Notes under the pieces: generated by a model
What the model saw: only the letters and a program-made list of their open reading frames with translations
Databases searched by the model: none
What the model was told of the DNA's origin: nothing
Origin: HGM04593 sp045634305
GTDB taxonomy: Bacteria > Bacteroidota > Bacteroidia > Bacteroidales > Bacteroidaceae
Reading direction: 5' to 3'
Assembly: GCA_045634305.1 (NCBI GenBank)
Contig: JAZQZZ010000037.1
Location: 1 to 52,622, forward strand
Length of the DNA stretch: 52,622 bases
Program-made: the position numbers and the translations under genes
Shown here: positions 44,171 through 51,511 of the stretch, one piece after another
How the letters are laid out: every line of letters starts with the position of its first letter
How positions within the stretch are numbered: the stretch's first letter is position 1

Positions 44171-44213
44171 ATAACACAAGCGGCTCACTTCAGACGTGAG
44201 CCGCTTGTGTTAT
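44171..44213 (+). terminator. Long perfect hairpin, probable operon terminator
   Basis: An 18-bp perfect stem (ATAACACAAGCGGCTCAC at 44171-44188, its complement at 44196-44213) with a 7-nt loop. There is no T-run after it, so it may be a processing or stability hairpin for the SusCD operon's 3' end. Confidence 0.6.
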
Positions 44214-44220
44214 ATAAATA

Positions 44221-44434
44221 ACGTGAGTTCGATATAAGCTAAATCAAATCGCGAACCTGTCATCCCGACAGAGCGTAGCGACGAGGGATCTTAAAAATAT
44301 CGTAAAATAAGAGATCTCTCACGTAGCGTTAGTTCGCTATCGCTCATCGAAAACATCTTTTAATATTTTACCAAGGTATGGTCGAGAATGACAAAATACG
44401 CTAAATTTTAGTATATCTTATATCAAACTCACGT
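44221..44434. repeat. MITE-like element with 18-bp inverted ends and a nested R4 copy
   Basis: ACGTGAGTTCGATATAAG (44221-44238) and its inverted copy (44417-44434) match at 17 of 18 positions. Inside, 44258-44393 is a third R4 unit (TGTCATCCC to GAGAATGACA) with GAGGGATCTT and AAGAGATCTCTC arms. No coding capacity and no clear target duplication. Confidence 0.65.
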
Positions 44435-44463
44435 TTCTTTACAAGCGTTTTTTTACATGAAAA

Positions 44464-44492
44464 TTGGGCAAGGATGTTTTCCCTGCCCAATC
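44464..44492 (-). terminator. Terminator of the Ig-like secreted protein gene
   Basis: ATTGGGCA (44464-44471) and TGCCCAAT (44485-44492) form an 8-bp stem extended by a GGA/TCC pair after one mismatch. On the - strand it runs into TTTT, 27 bp after the stop codon. Confidence 0.7.
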
Positions 44493-44518
44493 ATTTTATC
44501 AGTGTTGATAGCAAAACG

Positions 44519-46579
44519 TTACTTTACAAGCACCTTTTTACCGTTTACAATGTAGATACCTGCATTTGTGATGTTCTCAACGCGGCGGCCTGTGAGGTCG
44601 TAGATAGTCTTCTCAACATCACCGGCTGTGATATCCTCGATGCCTGAAGCTGTTCCGGCCTCCTCAAGAACCCATGTCGCAGCTGCACTCAATGGTGCAT
44701 CGCAGAATGGATAATCCACACCGCCAATGTTCTGAACCTTGAAGTAACCCTTTGCATTTGTTATGTAGAACTCTGTCTCGCTGGTGAACTCAAAGCCAAG
44801 GGCTGTCTTCTCATCCTTTGAACCGTCAACATTCCATGCGCGGCAAACGATGTAGTGACCCTCCTGTGACTTCAGGTAATACTGTCCGTTGCCGGCCTCC
44901 TCAATGGTGAAAATCTGGTCGCCGCTCTCCTCTTTAGCCTCAACCTTTACACCACCGTTTACACCGCCCGGGTGTGCCTCGTAGTCACCTACGTGGAGGT
45001 ACTTGCCGCTAACGACATCCTTCACACGGTAAGCCTTTGTCAGGTCAATCTCAGGTGTAGTAACATCGGGTGTGCCACCGCCGCTTATTGTCCATGTGTA
45101 AGTCTGGTCAATGCAAGCGTTCTTTGCATGCCAAATTGTGTTTGTTCCCTCCCATTCGTCAACATAACTCTCGCCTGCGTAGTCAACAATAATCTCCTTG
45201 AGGCTCAATGTGTATGTACCTTCATCAAGAAGAGGAGTAGACTCATATGCATCATATCCGTTCCACTTTGCATTTACAAGGTACTCAACCTTGTTGCTTA
45301 CGTTCCAAGCTGGCGCATATGTCAAAACATAATCCTTTGTGTCGCCTTTGAGAGTGATTTCGCGTGAAATCTGCTGCCAGTTCTCGTCGTATGAGAGTGC
45401 TACAGGCTGGTTGAACTCAACTACAATCTTGTCAATTTGGTTCACGTTGCCCGCAGCCGGTGTAACGCTTACAACCTCCAATGGAACTATCTCAAAAGAG
45501 TAGAGAGTAACATCCATTGTAAATGTCTCATTGGGCACACCGTCCATGGTGAACAGGCCTTCGGGAATCCAATATGTATAAACGCCCTCCTCTGTAAACT
45601 TCTGGCCGAAATTCACAACAACCTTGTTACCTTCCAATGTAGTTGTACCTTCAGCCTCTCCATTACCTGGGAGATATGCCATAACTGGGTCTGCGCCCTC
45701 AACAAGCTTAACCTCGTTTACATTCTTGAATGTGAACTCAAGGTACTCGGGCAACTCCTTCACCTTGTCGCCGTTCTTCAGGTTTGTGGCGAATGATGGA
45801 GTCGGGTCAATAACCTGGAACGATACATATTTGTAGTTGTTCAGCGCACCATCCTCGCTGACAAAAACACCCTGGTATATGTCAAGGTTATATGTTCCGG
45901 GAGTTGTAACAGGTGTCTCAAGCTCCAATGTCACGGTCTTGCGGTCCTCGCTGTATGTTACCTCGCTCTTGAAGGCAGAAGCCGGCATCCAATAGTTGTC
46001 AAGGAGTGACAACTTGCCTGTATTGACACTTGCAATTGCTTTTGGGAATGTAACCTCAATCTTGTCGAGTTTTGTTACCTCGCCCACAGGCGATACACTC
46101 TCAATATCCATTGCCGATGCAATGTTGAAAGTGAAAGTCTTCTCGGCAAACTCCTCACCGTCAACGCTCTTTATGCAGCCTGCAGGTACTGTGTAGCTCC
46201 ACTGGCCAGGTTTGTCAATGTACTGGTCCTGCAACTGCTCTTTGCCCTCTTTCTCGTCGTAAACACTCTTCTGCTCGAACAGGAATACAACTTCAGACTT
46301 CTGCAACCACTCGTTGTTGTCAAGGCGTGTAATCTTTACAACCTCACCTGTAGTATTGTTCTTTACGTCAATACCACCTTCGGGCAGTGTTGCAACAACA
46401 TCCTTGTTGAACTTCAGGCGTATGTTGTACACGGTGAAAACATTCTCGCCATCTGTAGGGTTTGAATACTCCAGGCCGAAAGCAACATTGCCCTCGTCCT
46501 TACCATCACCCTTGTCCTGTGCAACAGATGTTCCAAGCATAAAGAACATCGACATGAATAAAAGTAAAAGTTTCCTCAT
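44519..46579 (-). CDS. Large secreted Ig-like/lectin-like protein with T9SS-type C-terminal domain
   Basis: 686 aa. Signal peptide MRKLLLLFMSMFFMLGTSVAQ. Four or so Ig-like/Big_5-type repeats (about 30-500), each opening with a phrase such as VFTVYNIRLKFNKDV, LDKIEVTFPKAIA or IDKIVVEFNQPV. A ricin-type or fascin-like trefoil region (about 520-640) has AYRVKDVVSGKYLHVG and QYYLKSQEGHYIV. The last 35 residues (TIYDLTGRRVENITNAGIYIVNGKKVLVK region) are the type A sorting domain of the type IX secretion system as seen in Prevotella-like species. Probably surface-exposed; ligand unknown. Divergent from the cyclophilin gene. Confidence 0.82.
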   Translation of the reverse strand: MRKLLLLFMSMFFMLGTSVAQDKGDGKDEGNVAFGLEYSNPTDGENVFTVYNIRLKFNKDVVATLPEGGIDVKNNTTGEVVKITRLDNNEWLQKSEVVFLFEQKSVYDEKEGKEQLQDQYIDKPGQWSYTVPAGCIKSVDGEEFAEKTFTFNIASAMDIESVSPVGEVTKLDKIEVTFPKAIASVNTGKLSLLDNYWMPASAFKSEVTYSEDRKTVTLELETPVTTPGTYNLDIYQGVFVSEDGALNNYKYVSFQVIDPTPSFATNLKNGDKVKELPEYLEFTFKNVNEVKLVEGADPVMAYLPGNGEAEGTTTLEGNKVVVNFGQKFTEEGVYTYWIPEGLFTMDGVPNETFTMDVTLYSFEIVPLEVVSVTPAAGNVNQIDKIVVEFNQPVALSYDENWQQISREITLKGDTKDYVLTYAPAWNVSNKVEYLVNAKWNGYDAYESTPLLDEGTYTLSLKEIIVDYAGESYVDEWEGTNTIWHAKNACIDQTYTWTISGGGTPDVTTPEIDLTKAYRVKDVVSGKYLHVGDYEAHPGGVNGGVKVEAKEESGDQIFTIEEAGNGQYYLKSQEGHYIVCRAWNVDGSKDEKTALGFEFTSETEFYITNAKGYFKVQNIGGVDYPFCDAPLSAAATWVLEEAGTASGIEDITAGDVEKTIYDLTGRRVENITNAGIYIVNGKKVLVK

Positions 46580-46779
46580 AAGATAAGTTTTTAGTTAATA
46601 ATTAAATTTCTTTTGGCAGTATTCTCCAATCGTGGAGTATATTTTTCGCGAATATAATGAAAAGTTCATTCCAAGTGTGAATTTCTTTCAAAAAAAGAGC
46701 TATAGTTATATTTTTTTACAAAATGTAAATATGTATGTCGGTCGGCAGACAATGTTTATATTGTTGTATGTTACGTCTG

Positions 46780-46810
46780 TTTGCAGAAATAATAATATTG
46801 TATAACTTTG
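46780..46810 (+). promoter_or_regulatory. Promoter of the cyclophilin gene
   Basis: TTTG at 46780-46783 and TAACTTTG at 46803-46810 are 19 nt apart, an exact Bacteroidetes promoter. The start near 46817 leaves about 29 nt before the ATG. Confidence 0.7.
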
Positions 46811-46845
46811 TTCCGGAGATTGACAGATATTAATATACAATAATT

Positions 46846-47589
46846 ATGGCAATAGTTAAAATTTCAACAACATTGGGCGATGTTACCGTGCGCCTCTATG
46901 ACGAGACACCTGTTCATCGTGATAACTTTTTAAAACTTGCAGCCGAAGGATATTTCAACGGCACTTTGTTTCATCGTGTGATAAAGGATTTTATGATTCA
47001 GGGTGGTGACCCGGAGAGCAAGGGGGCGCCGGCCGGCAAGAATTTGGGTGGCGGAGGCCCCGACTATACACTTCCAGCCGAGATAATGCCCGACAAACTC
47101 TACCATAAGCGTGGCGCACTAAGCGCAGCACGCTTGGGAGATGAGGTGAATCCAAAGAAGGAGAGCAGTGGCAGTCAGTTCTATATTGTGTGGGGTAAGG
47201 TATACAAAGCTGCCGAATTGAAGCAGCTAGAGCATCAGTTGAAGATGCAACAGGAGCAAAATATCTTCAATGCACTTGCAATGGAACACCGCGAAGAGAT
47301 TATGAACATGCGTCGCAACCGCGACCGCGATGCTCTCATGGCACTGCAGGAGAAACTGGGGAAGCTGGCAATAGAAAAGAGCAAGGAATTGGGTGCTCCG
47401 GCTTTCACTGCTGAGCAGTACGAGGCATACACCACTTTAGGTGGCACACCATTCCTCGATGGTGGATATACAGTATTCGGTGAAGTTGTTGAAGGCCTAG
47501 AAGTCGTTGAGAAAATCCAGAACACTGCAACCAATCCCAACGACCGTCCAAAGAACGATATCGCCATGACGGTCACAGTAATAGAATAG
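46846..47589 (+). CDS. Cyclophilin-type peptidyl-prolyl cis-trans isomerase with helical insert
   Basis: 247 aa, no signal peptide, so cytoplasmic. The cyclophilin core is clear: TLGDVTVRLYDETPVHRDNF, FHRVIKDFMIQGGDP with the catalytic Arg, SGSQFYIV and FGEVVEGLEVVEKI. Between the core strands there is an insert of about 75 residues (120-195), highly charged and helical (LKQLEHQLKMQQEQ, MNMRRNRDRDALMALQEKLGKL), which likely forms a coiled coil. Bacterial cyclophilins are usually about 160-190 aa. The insert might bind partners or replace the cyclosporin-loop region. A 41-bp palindromic terminator follows. Confidence 0.9.
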   Translation: MAIVKISTTLGDVTVRLYDETPVHRDNFLKLAAEGYFNGTLFHRVIKDFMIQGGDPESKGAPAGKNLGGGGPDYTLPAEIMPDKLYHKRGALSAARLGDEVNPKKESSGSQFYIVWGKVYKAAELKQLEHQLKMQQEQNIFNALAMEHREEIMNMRRNRDRDALMALQEKLGKLAIEKSKELGAPAFTAEQYEAYTTLGGTPFLDGGYTVFGEVVEGLEVVEKIQNTATNPNDRPKNDIAMTVTVIE

Positions 47590-47667
47590 CCGCAGCAAAA
47601 GACTATTTTAAATAATAATATTTGAATAGTAAATTGTTTTTAAACACCTTGAATGGTTATGACATAA

Positions 47668-47708
47668 ACAGAGCAATCCCTTGTAAGTCTTACAAGGGAT
47701 TGCTCTGT
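47668..47708 (+). terminator. 41-bp perfect palindrome, probable terminator
   Basis: Two perfectly complementary 20-nt arms (47668-47687 and 47689-47708) flank a single T; they begin ACAGAGCAATCCC and end GGGATTGCTCTGT. It lies 79 bp after the cyclophilin stop. There is no downstream T-run, but the opposite side is A/T-rich. Confidence 0.7.
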
Positions 47709-47733
47709 AAAATTGGTACGCCAAGATATCGAA

Positions 47734-47847
47734 ATGTTGAACCTTTGGGAGGACTTCAAAAAGGTTGTGAAATTCATAGATGACAACTTCGAGTGGCTCA
47801 ACCCTTTGATGGAAAGTATTACCAAGAAAAAACTATCGCTGGAATAG
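47734..47847 (+). pseudogene. Short 37-aa frame, probable gene remnant
   Basis: The frame reads MLNLWEDFKKVVKFIDDN, then FEWLNPLMESITKKKLSLE, ending in TAG. Codons such as GAG, CTC and AAC resemble the core genes of this window rather than the A+T-rich genes downstream. The frame stays open upstream through the palindrome to 47668. I read it as the preserved 3' end of a lost gene, though a real small protein is possible. I do not recognise a family. Confidence 0.35.
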
Positions 47848-47915
47848 TTTGTGAAGTCTATATATAATACTCTTAACGCAAGTTGCTAATATTTTTCCCG
47901 AAACAAAAAAAATGC

Positions 47916-47923
47916 TATTTTTG
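47916..47923 (+). promoter_or_regulatory. Candidate -7 box for the AlbA_2 gene
   Basis: TATTTTTG fits TAnnTTTG; upstream at the right distance there is only TTTT (about 47893-47896). The start near 47930 would leave about 46 nt before the ATG. Confidence 0.4.
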
Positions 47924-47975
47924 CATTGATTGAATAAATATTGGTACTTGGTATTATAGTATTAAATCCTTTTGT

Positions 47976-49418
47976 ATGAGTTGGAAAGATAATGCAATAG
48001 ACATTCTTAAAGAAAGTTTGTATCCAATTCCTTCTGAATTGAATGAATTAGATTGGAAAAGTGGCTTGTCTTGTAAAACAGAAAGATTGGCTCAGCATAT
48101 ATCTGCTTTTGCAAATAATAAAGGCGGCGGCATATTGGTGTATGGCGTTAATGATGATGGAACAGTTTTTTCTCCAACACAAGAAGAAATAGACCAAATT
48201 ATACACAAGTTGGGAAATATCGCTAAGAATAATCTTTCGTATGCCATTTCGATAGATCATACAATTCTAGAATTTGAAGGAGAATCTCTTTTGTTCGTAT
48301 ATATACCTGAACAAAAAGAAAGACCAGTGCATTTAAGAGGTAAAGATGTGTATGAGTCATATTGTCGTTCTGCAAAGCAAACAGTAAAAATGTCAAGACA
48401 ACAGGTACATAATCATATTGCAGAATCGCAGGGGTTATCTTTTGAAAACAGAATCGTAAAAACCGAGTTAACAGTTGTTGATGTCTTGTCATTATTAAAT
48501 TATAATAAACTCTTTGAATTATTAGATAAGAATGTACCATCCTCTACCGATTCTATAATAAATAAGCTTTTGGAATATGGTTGTTGTGAACGGAATGGCA
48601 AACATTATGAAATTACAAATTTGGGCGCTCTTTTGTTTGCAAATAACTTTTCAGATTTTCCACAATTAAAAGGTAGAGAAGTTATAGTAAGAAAATATCA
48701 GGGAACAAATAATCGCAATCAATTATTTGAACAACACGGTCAATTGGGGTATGCAATTGGATTTGCAGGACTTATTGATTTTATAATGAAAAATGTAGTT
48801 GATGATGAGAATATTGAAGTGACAAGAGAGTATGATTATAAATACCCCAAAGTGGCTGTTCGAGAGTTTGTCGCTAATGCAATTGTTCATCAAGATTTTT
48901 CGGTTACTGGAATTCCAATATGTATTGAGATTTTTACAAATAGGTTAGTTATTACCAATCCAGGAGTTCCCCTTAATGATGTTAATAGACTTATTGATTT
49001 GCCACCTCATTCAAGAAATGAGAGATTGGCTGAAACAATGTTTTTACTTAATATGTGTGAACGTCGAGGTAGTGGTGTAGATAGAGCGATTGAGGCTATT
49101 GAAAAGATGCAACTTCCTCCTGTTAAAATTTCCAAGAACGATGATAGTACGAAAGTTACATTATATCCTAAGAAAAAATTATCAGAAATGACTAAGGGTG
49201 AGAAAATTGCAGCTTGCTATCAACATGCTTGCTTAATGAATGAAGATGATAAAGCAATAAATAATCAATCAGTAAGAGAAAGGTTTGGTCTTGATAAGAA
49301 TAAATCAGCAGAAGCATCTCGAATTATTTCTGATACTTTAGAGCAAGGTCTTATCAAATTTGCAGATGCTGATGTTACTTCTAGGAAGTTTGCTACTTAC
49401 AAACCTTATTATGCGTAA
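47976..49418 (+). CDS. AlbA_2/Schlafen-domain protein with GHKL ATPase-like C-terminal region
   Basis: 480 aa, cytoplasmic. Residues 20-135 form the AlbA_2 (Schlafen-like) domain: E36-containing CKTERLAQHISAFANNKGGG and ILVYGVNDDG. Residues 290-400 match the HATPase_c_4 region of COG2865 'RecG-like' regulators: VREFVANAIVHQDFS with the Glu/Asn ATP motif at about 297-301, VITNPG, and ERRGSGVDRAIE. The C-terminus (about 410-480) looks like a winged helix. Family members are predicted transcription regulators or nucleic-acid-binding ATPases, common in genomic islands and sometimes in defence regions. The gene is clearly A+T-richer than its left neighbours. Confidence 0.85.
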   Translation: MSWKDNAIDILKESLYPIPSELNELDWKSGLSCKTERLAQHISAFANNKGGGILVYGVNDDGTVFSPTQEEIDQIIHKLGNIAKNNLSYAISIDHTILEFEGESLLFVYIPEQKERPVHLRGKDVYESYCRSAKQTVKMSRQQVHNHIAESQGLSFENRIVKTELTVVDVLSLLNYNKLFELLDKNVPSSTDSIINKLLEYGCCERNGKHYEITNLGALLFANNFSDFPQLKGREVIVRKYQGTNNRNQLFEQHGQLGYAIGFAGLIDFIMKNVVDDENIEVTREYDYKYPKVAVREFVANAIVHQDFSVTGIPICIEIFTNRLVITNPGVPLNDVNRLIDLPPHSRNERLAETMFLLNMCERRGSGVDRAIEAIEKMQLPPVKISKNDDSTKVTLYPKKKLSEMTKGEKIAACYQHACLMNEDDKAINNQSVRERFGLDKNKSAEASRIISDTLEQGLIKFADADVTSRKFATYKPYYA

Positions 49419-49584
49419 GTTTATTTTCAAACAAAATCAGTCATTTCTGTAAAGTGTTGATTTATAACGACTTCTTTTTTGCAAAATAAATCCGTTGATA
49501 TTGAAGGTAATGTTTGAATGATTAAGAAGTGATATGTTTTTACAGATAAAAACAATCATTAGAATAGAAAATTCAGCACCTCAG

Positions 49585-49626
49585 AAAAAGGGTAGTCTTA
49601 TGTAATTTATGAGGCTATCCTTTTTT
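49585..49626 (+). terminator. Terminator in the gap after the AlbA_2 gene
   Basis: AAAAAGGGTAGTCT (49585-49598) pairs with AGGCTATCCTTTTT (49612-49625), 14 bp with two G-T pairs, around a 13-nt loop. It lies 167 bp after the stop. Confidence 0.7.
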
Positions 49627-49838
49627 ATGTACCCCTCCCTATACCCTTATTTCAAGGTTTTTTCCGTAAGCCCCCTTATAATTTTTATAATCGGAGGTAG
49701 GTATAATAGGCATATACTTGTCTGCTATGAAAATTTTATCTGGATCTTAGAAATAATGAAGTAATCTTACCAATCATATCTATTTTTTCAATCTTGCTAA
49801 TATTTATTAGTAAATAACAAATTTAAAAATAGAATACT
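49627..49838. other. Gene-free A+T-rich gap before the Rep cassette
   Basis: Together with 49419-49584 this makes a 420-bp stretch without a gene. Besides the terminator, I see only a TTATAA-TTT-TTATAA hairpin at 49676-49690 and pyrimidine-rich runs (CCCCTCCCTATACCC). No promoter matching the consensus is visible before 49839. Confidence 0.4.
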
Positions 49839-50036
49839 ATGAGTAAAGATTATGTAAGAAAGTATCGAGAAAGAGATGAAGTGACTAAGATAAAGATCAG
49901 TAACTCACTTCGTAACAGGGCGAAGTCACAAAGCCATTGCCAAGCAATATCACAGGGATTGAAAGACTATTGGAAAAGTGTTCCATCTCAGAAAAATAAT
50001 ACAGATGGAAATACTCTAAACAATGGCAAAGAATGA
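49839..50036 (+). CDS. Small basic protein preceding the Rep-like gene
   Basis: 65 aa: MSKDYVRKYRERDEVTK at the start, then KIKISNSLRNRAKSQSHC and QAISQGLKDYWKSVPS. The middle resembles NUMOD3-type DNA-binding motifs (KISxSLKGRxKSxEHxxxIS), usually found in homing-type endonucleases; here the motif stands almost alone. The gene overlaps the start of the next by 14 bp, so the pair is translationally coupled. A DNA-binding accessory to the Rep-like protein is a reasonable inference. Confidence 0.65.
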   Translation: MSKDYVRKYRERDEVTKIKISNSLRNRAKSQSHCQAISQGLKDYWKSVPSQKNNTDGNTLNNGKE

Positions 50037-50877
50037 TCTAGGGCATACCATTATTGATGAACTTAAACTCTGTTATGTCGCAGAATTGTCACTGCTGGAT
50101 GAACTATCCCAAATACAACTTGGAGGCTGGGCTGAGTTTGACAAATTTACCATTTTTAGAGTTGTGTGCGAGCATTACCAGTATGGTTTTGATGTTCTTT
50201 ACACTTCAAATTCTTGTGGCCGCAAAAAGGTTGCTACATTCAAGTTCGGGCGGTATGGAGAACAACGATTCCCTCAATATGTTATCTATCGAATAGAGAA
50301 CGAAACTCTGTATAATCAAGCATTGTTTAATACCACATTGAGATTTCCGGAGATGCTTGGAGTGGAATTTGAACATATTACCTCAATAGATCTATGCCGT
50401 GACTATAAATTTAATGTGGTGTCAAGAATCAGAAAGATTGCAAAAGACGATAAAGTATCTGTTTTGGTAAATGGCAAGGTTATAGATAAGCGTGCAGATA
50501 TAGATTGTGGGAAATTGACACATACACTCAATTTCTATAAGACAAAGAATCCAACGCTTAACCTCTGCCAGAAAAAGGCAAGAAAGGATAAAACAAAGGG
50601 CTTGACTCTATGCGCCTACAACAAGAACAATGAGATTGCAACATCTTCCAACAAAGAGTATATAAGAGAATTCTATGGCAACCCCAAGACATTGCATCGC
50701 CTCGAAATTCACCAGAATTGTCAAGAGATCAAGGACTATCTAAAAGGTGCTGTTCAAGATATAACCCTCCTCTCTGACCAAGGATTTTTAGACGGTATGT
50801 TCCTTGCTCATCTATCTTCTTTGCTTCGGTTCAACAAGGGCAGAAAACATTTGGATTGGCAAGAAATATTGCAGTGA
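50023..50877 (+). CDS. Putative rolling-circle replication initiator / MobT-like relaxase (Rep_trans-like)
   Basis: 284 aa. I match it by pattern, not by search, to the Rep_trans (PF02486) group, which includes pT181-type Rep, CTX-phage RstA and MobT. The elements are a Ser121-Ile-Asp123-Leu-Cys-Arg-Asp127 stretch (the family's R-x-D-x-x-x-D-like motif), LTLCAYNKNNE at 195-204 (the Y-x-K-x-x-E motif), and LHRLEIHQNC with Arg226 and Glu228. Such proteins nick double-strand origins on small mobile elements and filamentous phages. A structured inverted repeat lies just downstream and could be its target. No coat, integrase or coupling gene is seen nearby, so the element may be partial. Confidence 0.5.
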   Translation: MAKNDLGHTIIDELKLCYVAELSLLDELSQIQLGGWAEFDKFTIFRVVCEHYQYGFDVLYTSNSCGRKKVATFKFGRYGEQRFPQYVIYRIENETLYNQALFNTTLRFPEMLGVEFEHITSIDLCRDYKFNVVSRIRKIAKDDKVSVLVNGKVIDKRADIDCGKLTHTLNFYKTKNPTLNLCQKKARKDKTKGLTLCAYNKNNEIATSSNKEYIREFYGNPKTLHRLEIHQNCQEIKDYLKGAVQDITLLSDQGFLDGMFLAHLSSLLRFNKGRKHLDWQEILQ

Positions 50878-50903
50878 GAGGGAATGATAACAATATGTCC
50901 TAC

Positions 50904-50980
50904 GACTGCATTATGCAGGCGAAAAGCAGGGTAGCCAAGAGCAATTCGGCAGGGGTGCAACCCCTCTGAGATTTGCAGTC
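50904..50980. other. Nested inverted repeat downstream of the Rep-like gene (candidate nick/origin region)
   Basis: GACTGCA (50904-50910) pairs with TGCAGTC (50974-50980). Inside, AGGGGT (50951-50956) pairs with ACCCCT (50960-50965) around GCA. The stretch between is G/A-rich with no T-run beyond, and AAAAAAA follows at 50981. It is 27 bp after the Rep stop. Double-strand origins of rolling-circle elements often look like this. Confidence 0.45.
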
Positions 50981-51037
50981 AAAAAAACGTTGTAATATCA
51001 ATGACCAATAACTTGGATTATATTGTGACTAATTACT

Positions 51038-51076
51038 AATGATGAGGCTCCACCAATGCAAAGCCTCATCATTTTT
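51038..51076 (+). terminator. Terminator downstream of the Rep cassette
   Basis: AATGATGAGGCT (51038-51049) and AGCCTCATCATT (51062-51073) form a perfect 12-bp stem with a 12-nt loop, followed by a T-run to 51076. Confidence 0.88.
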
Positions 51077-51173
51077 ATGATCACAATAGCTCAATATAAT
51101 TCCATATCAAAATAATCTTCTTTTCGCCTCAGGCCGGCGGATATTTATAGCTCAGTTTAATCTAAAAAAATTA

Positions 51174-51205
51174 TTTGATAATCAATGAAAATATTATTAC
51201 TTTTG
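51174..51205 (+). promoter_or_regulatory. Promoter of the structured RNA
   Basis: TTTG at 51174-51177 and TACTTTTG at 51198-51205 are exactly 20 nt apart, a perfect Bacteroidetes promoter. The predicted start is about 51210, at the first hairpin, and no start codon follows for 300 nt. Confidence 0.75.
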
Positions 51206-51209
51206 CTCC

Positions 51210-51446
51210 GTGCACGCAAATAGCGTGTGCAGACATATTTTAGAAAGCGCATTCGCTTTATTCTGACCCTTGTAAACTTGGACACTTTACAACCGTAATT
51301 CAGAATATTGGGAAGAACGCTCTCTTGGTTTGTATTTGTATCTATCGCAATACATTCCAAGCGGGGCTGTTTATCCTTATCTGTATTACGGGGGAGTCCA
51401 AGCCCAACAAGGAAGATAAGGAGGTGACAGGCTCCGCTTTCTTTTT
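51210..51446 (+). ncRNA. Candidate structured non-coding RNA, about 237 nt
   Basis: Between a perfect promoter and a terminator the sequence folds into a series of hairpins. (1) 51210-51217 with 51223-51230, 8 pairs. (2) AAAGCG/CGCTTT at 51244-51259 around CATT. (3) ATTCTGA (51260-51266) with TCAGAAT (51300-51306), enclosing TTGTAAA (51270-51276) with TTTACAA (51286-51292). (4) CTTGG (51324-51328) with CCAAG (51357-51361), plus an inner GTATT/AATAC. (5) 51359-51370 with 51427-51439 (one bulge), enclosing TCCTTATCT (51374-51382 approx.) with AGATAAGGA, then TTTCTTTTT. No open frame of note lies inside on the + strand. I cannot match it to a known RNA family. Hairpins 4 and 5 share three bases, so they may switch. 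It could also be a long leader of the 63-aa gene, 65 nt further on. Confidence 0.55.
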
Positions 51447-51498
51447 ATGCTTCCATTGTTTTTTCTTTTTATTAAAAGCACCGCAGAGCCATAGGTGC

Positions 51499-51505
51499 AG
51501 GAGGT
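51499..51505 (+). promoter_or_regulatory. Shine-Dalgarno of the 63-aa gene beside a small hairpin
   Basis: AGGAGGT lies 6 nt before the ATG at 51512. A GCACC/GGTGC hairpin (51478-51498) abuts it directly. A consensus SD is unusual in this window. Confidence 0.65.
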
Positions 51506-51511
51506 ATTATA

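Noticed and set aside
43922..44518. Search for tRNA or other stable RNA genes in the 600-bp gap
   Set aside because: No cloverleaf or CCA-type end could be drawn; the gap is explained by R3, a hairpin, the MITE-like element and a terminator.
47640..47825. A 61-aa frame on the - strand across the palindrome
   Set aside because: It overlaps the terminator-like palindrome and is antisense to a frame with better codon use.
51185..51223. A 12-codon leader-like frame (MKILLLLLRARK)
   Set aside because: It overlaps the -33/-7 promoter elements, so it could be translated only from an upstream transcript, which the terminator at 51038-51076 makes unlikely.
51157..51360. A 67-aa frame on the - strand across the structured RNA
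   Set aside because: Basic, motif-free product running antisense to the hairpin series; the RNA reading explains the region better.
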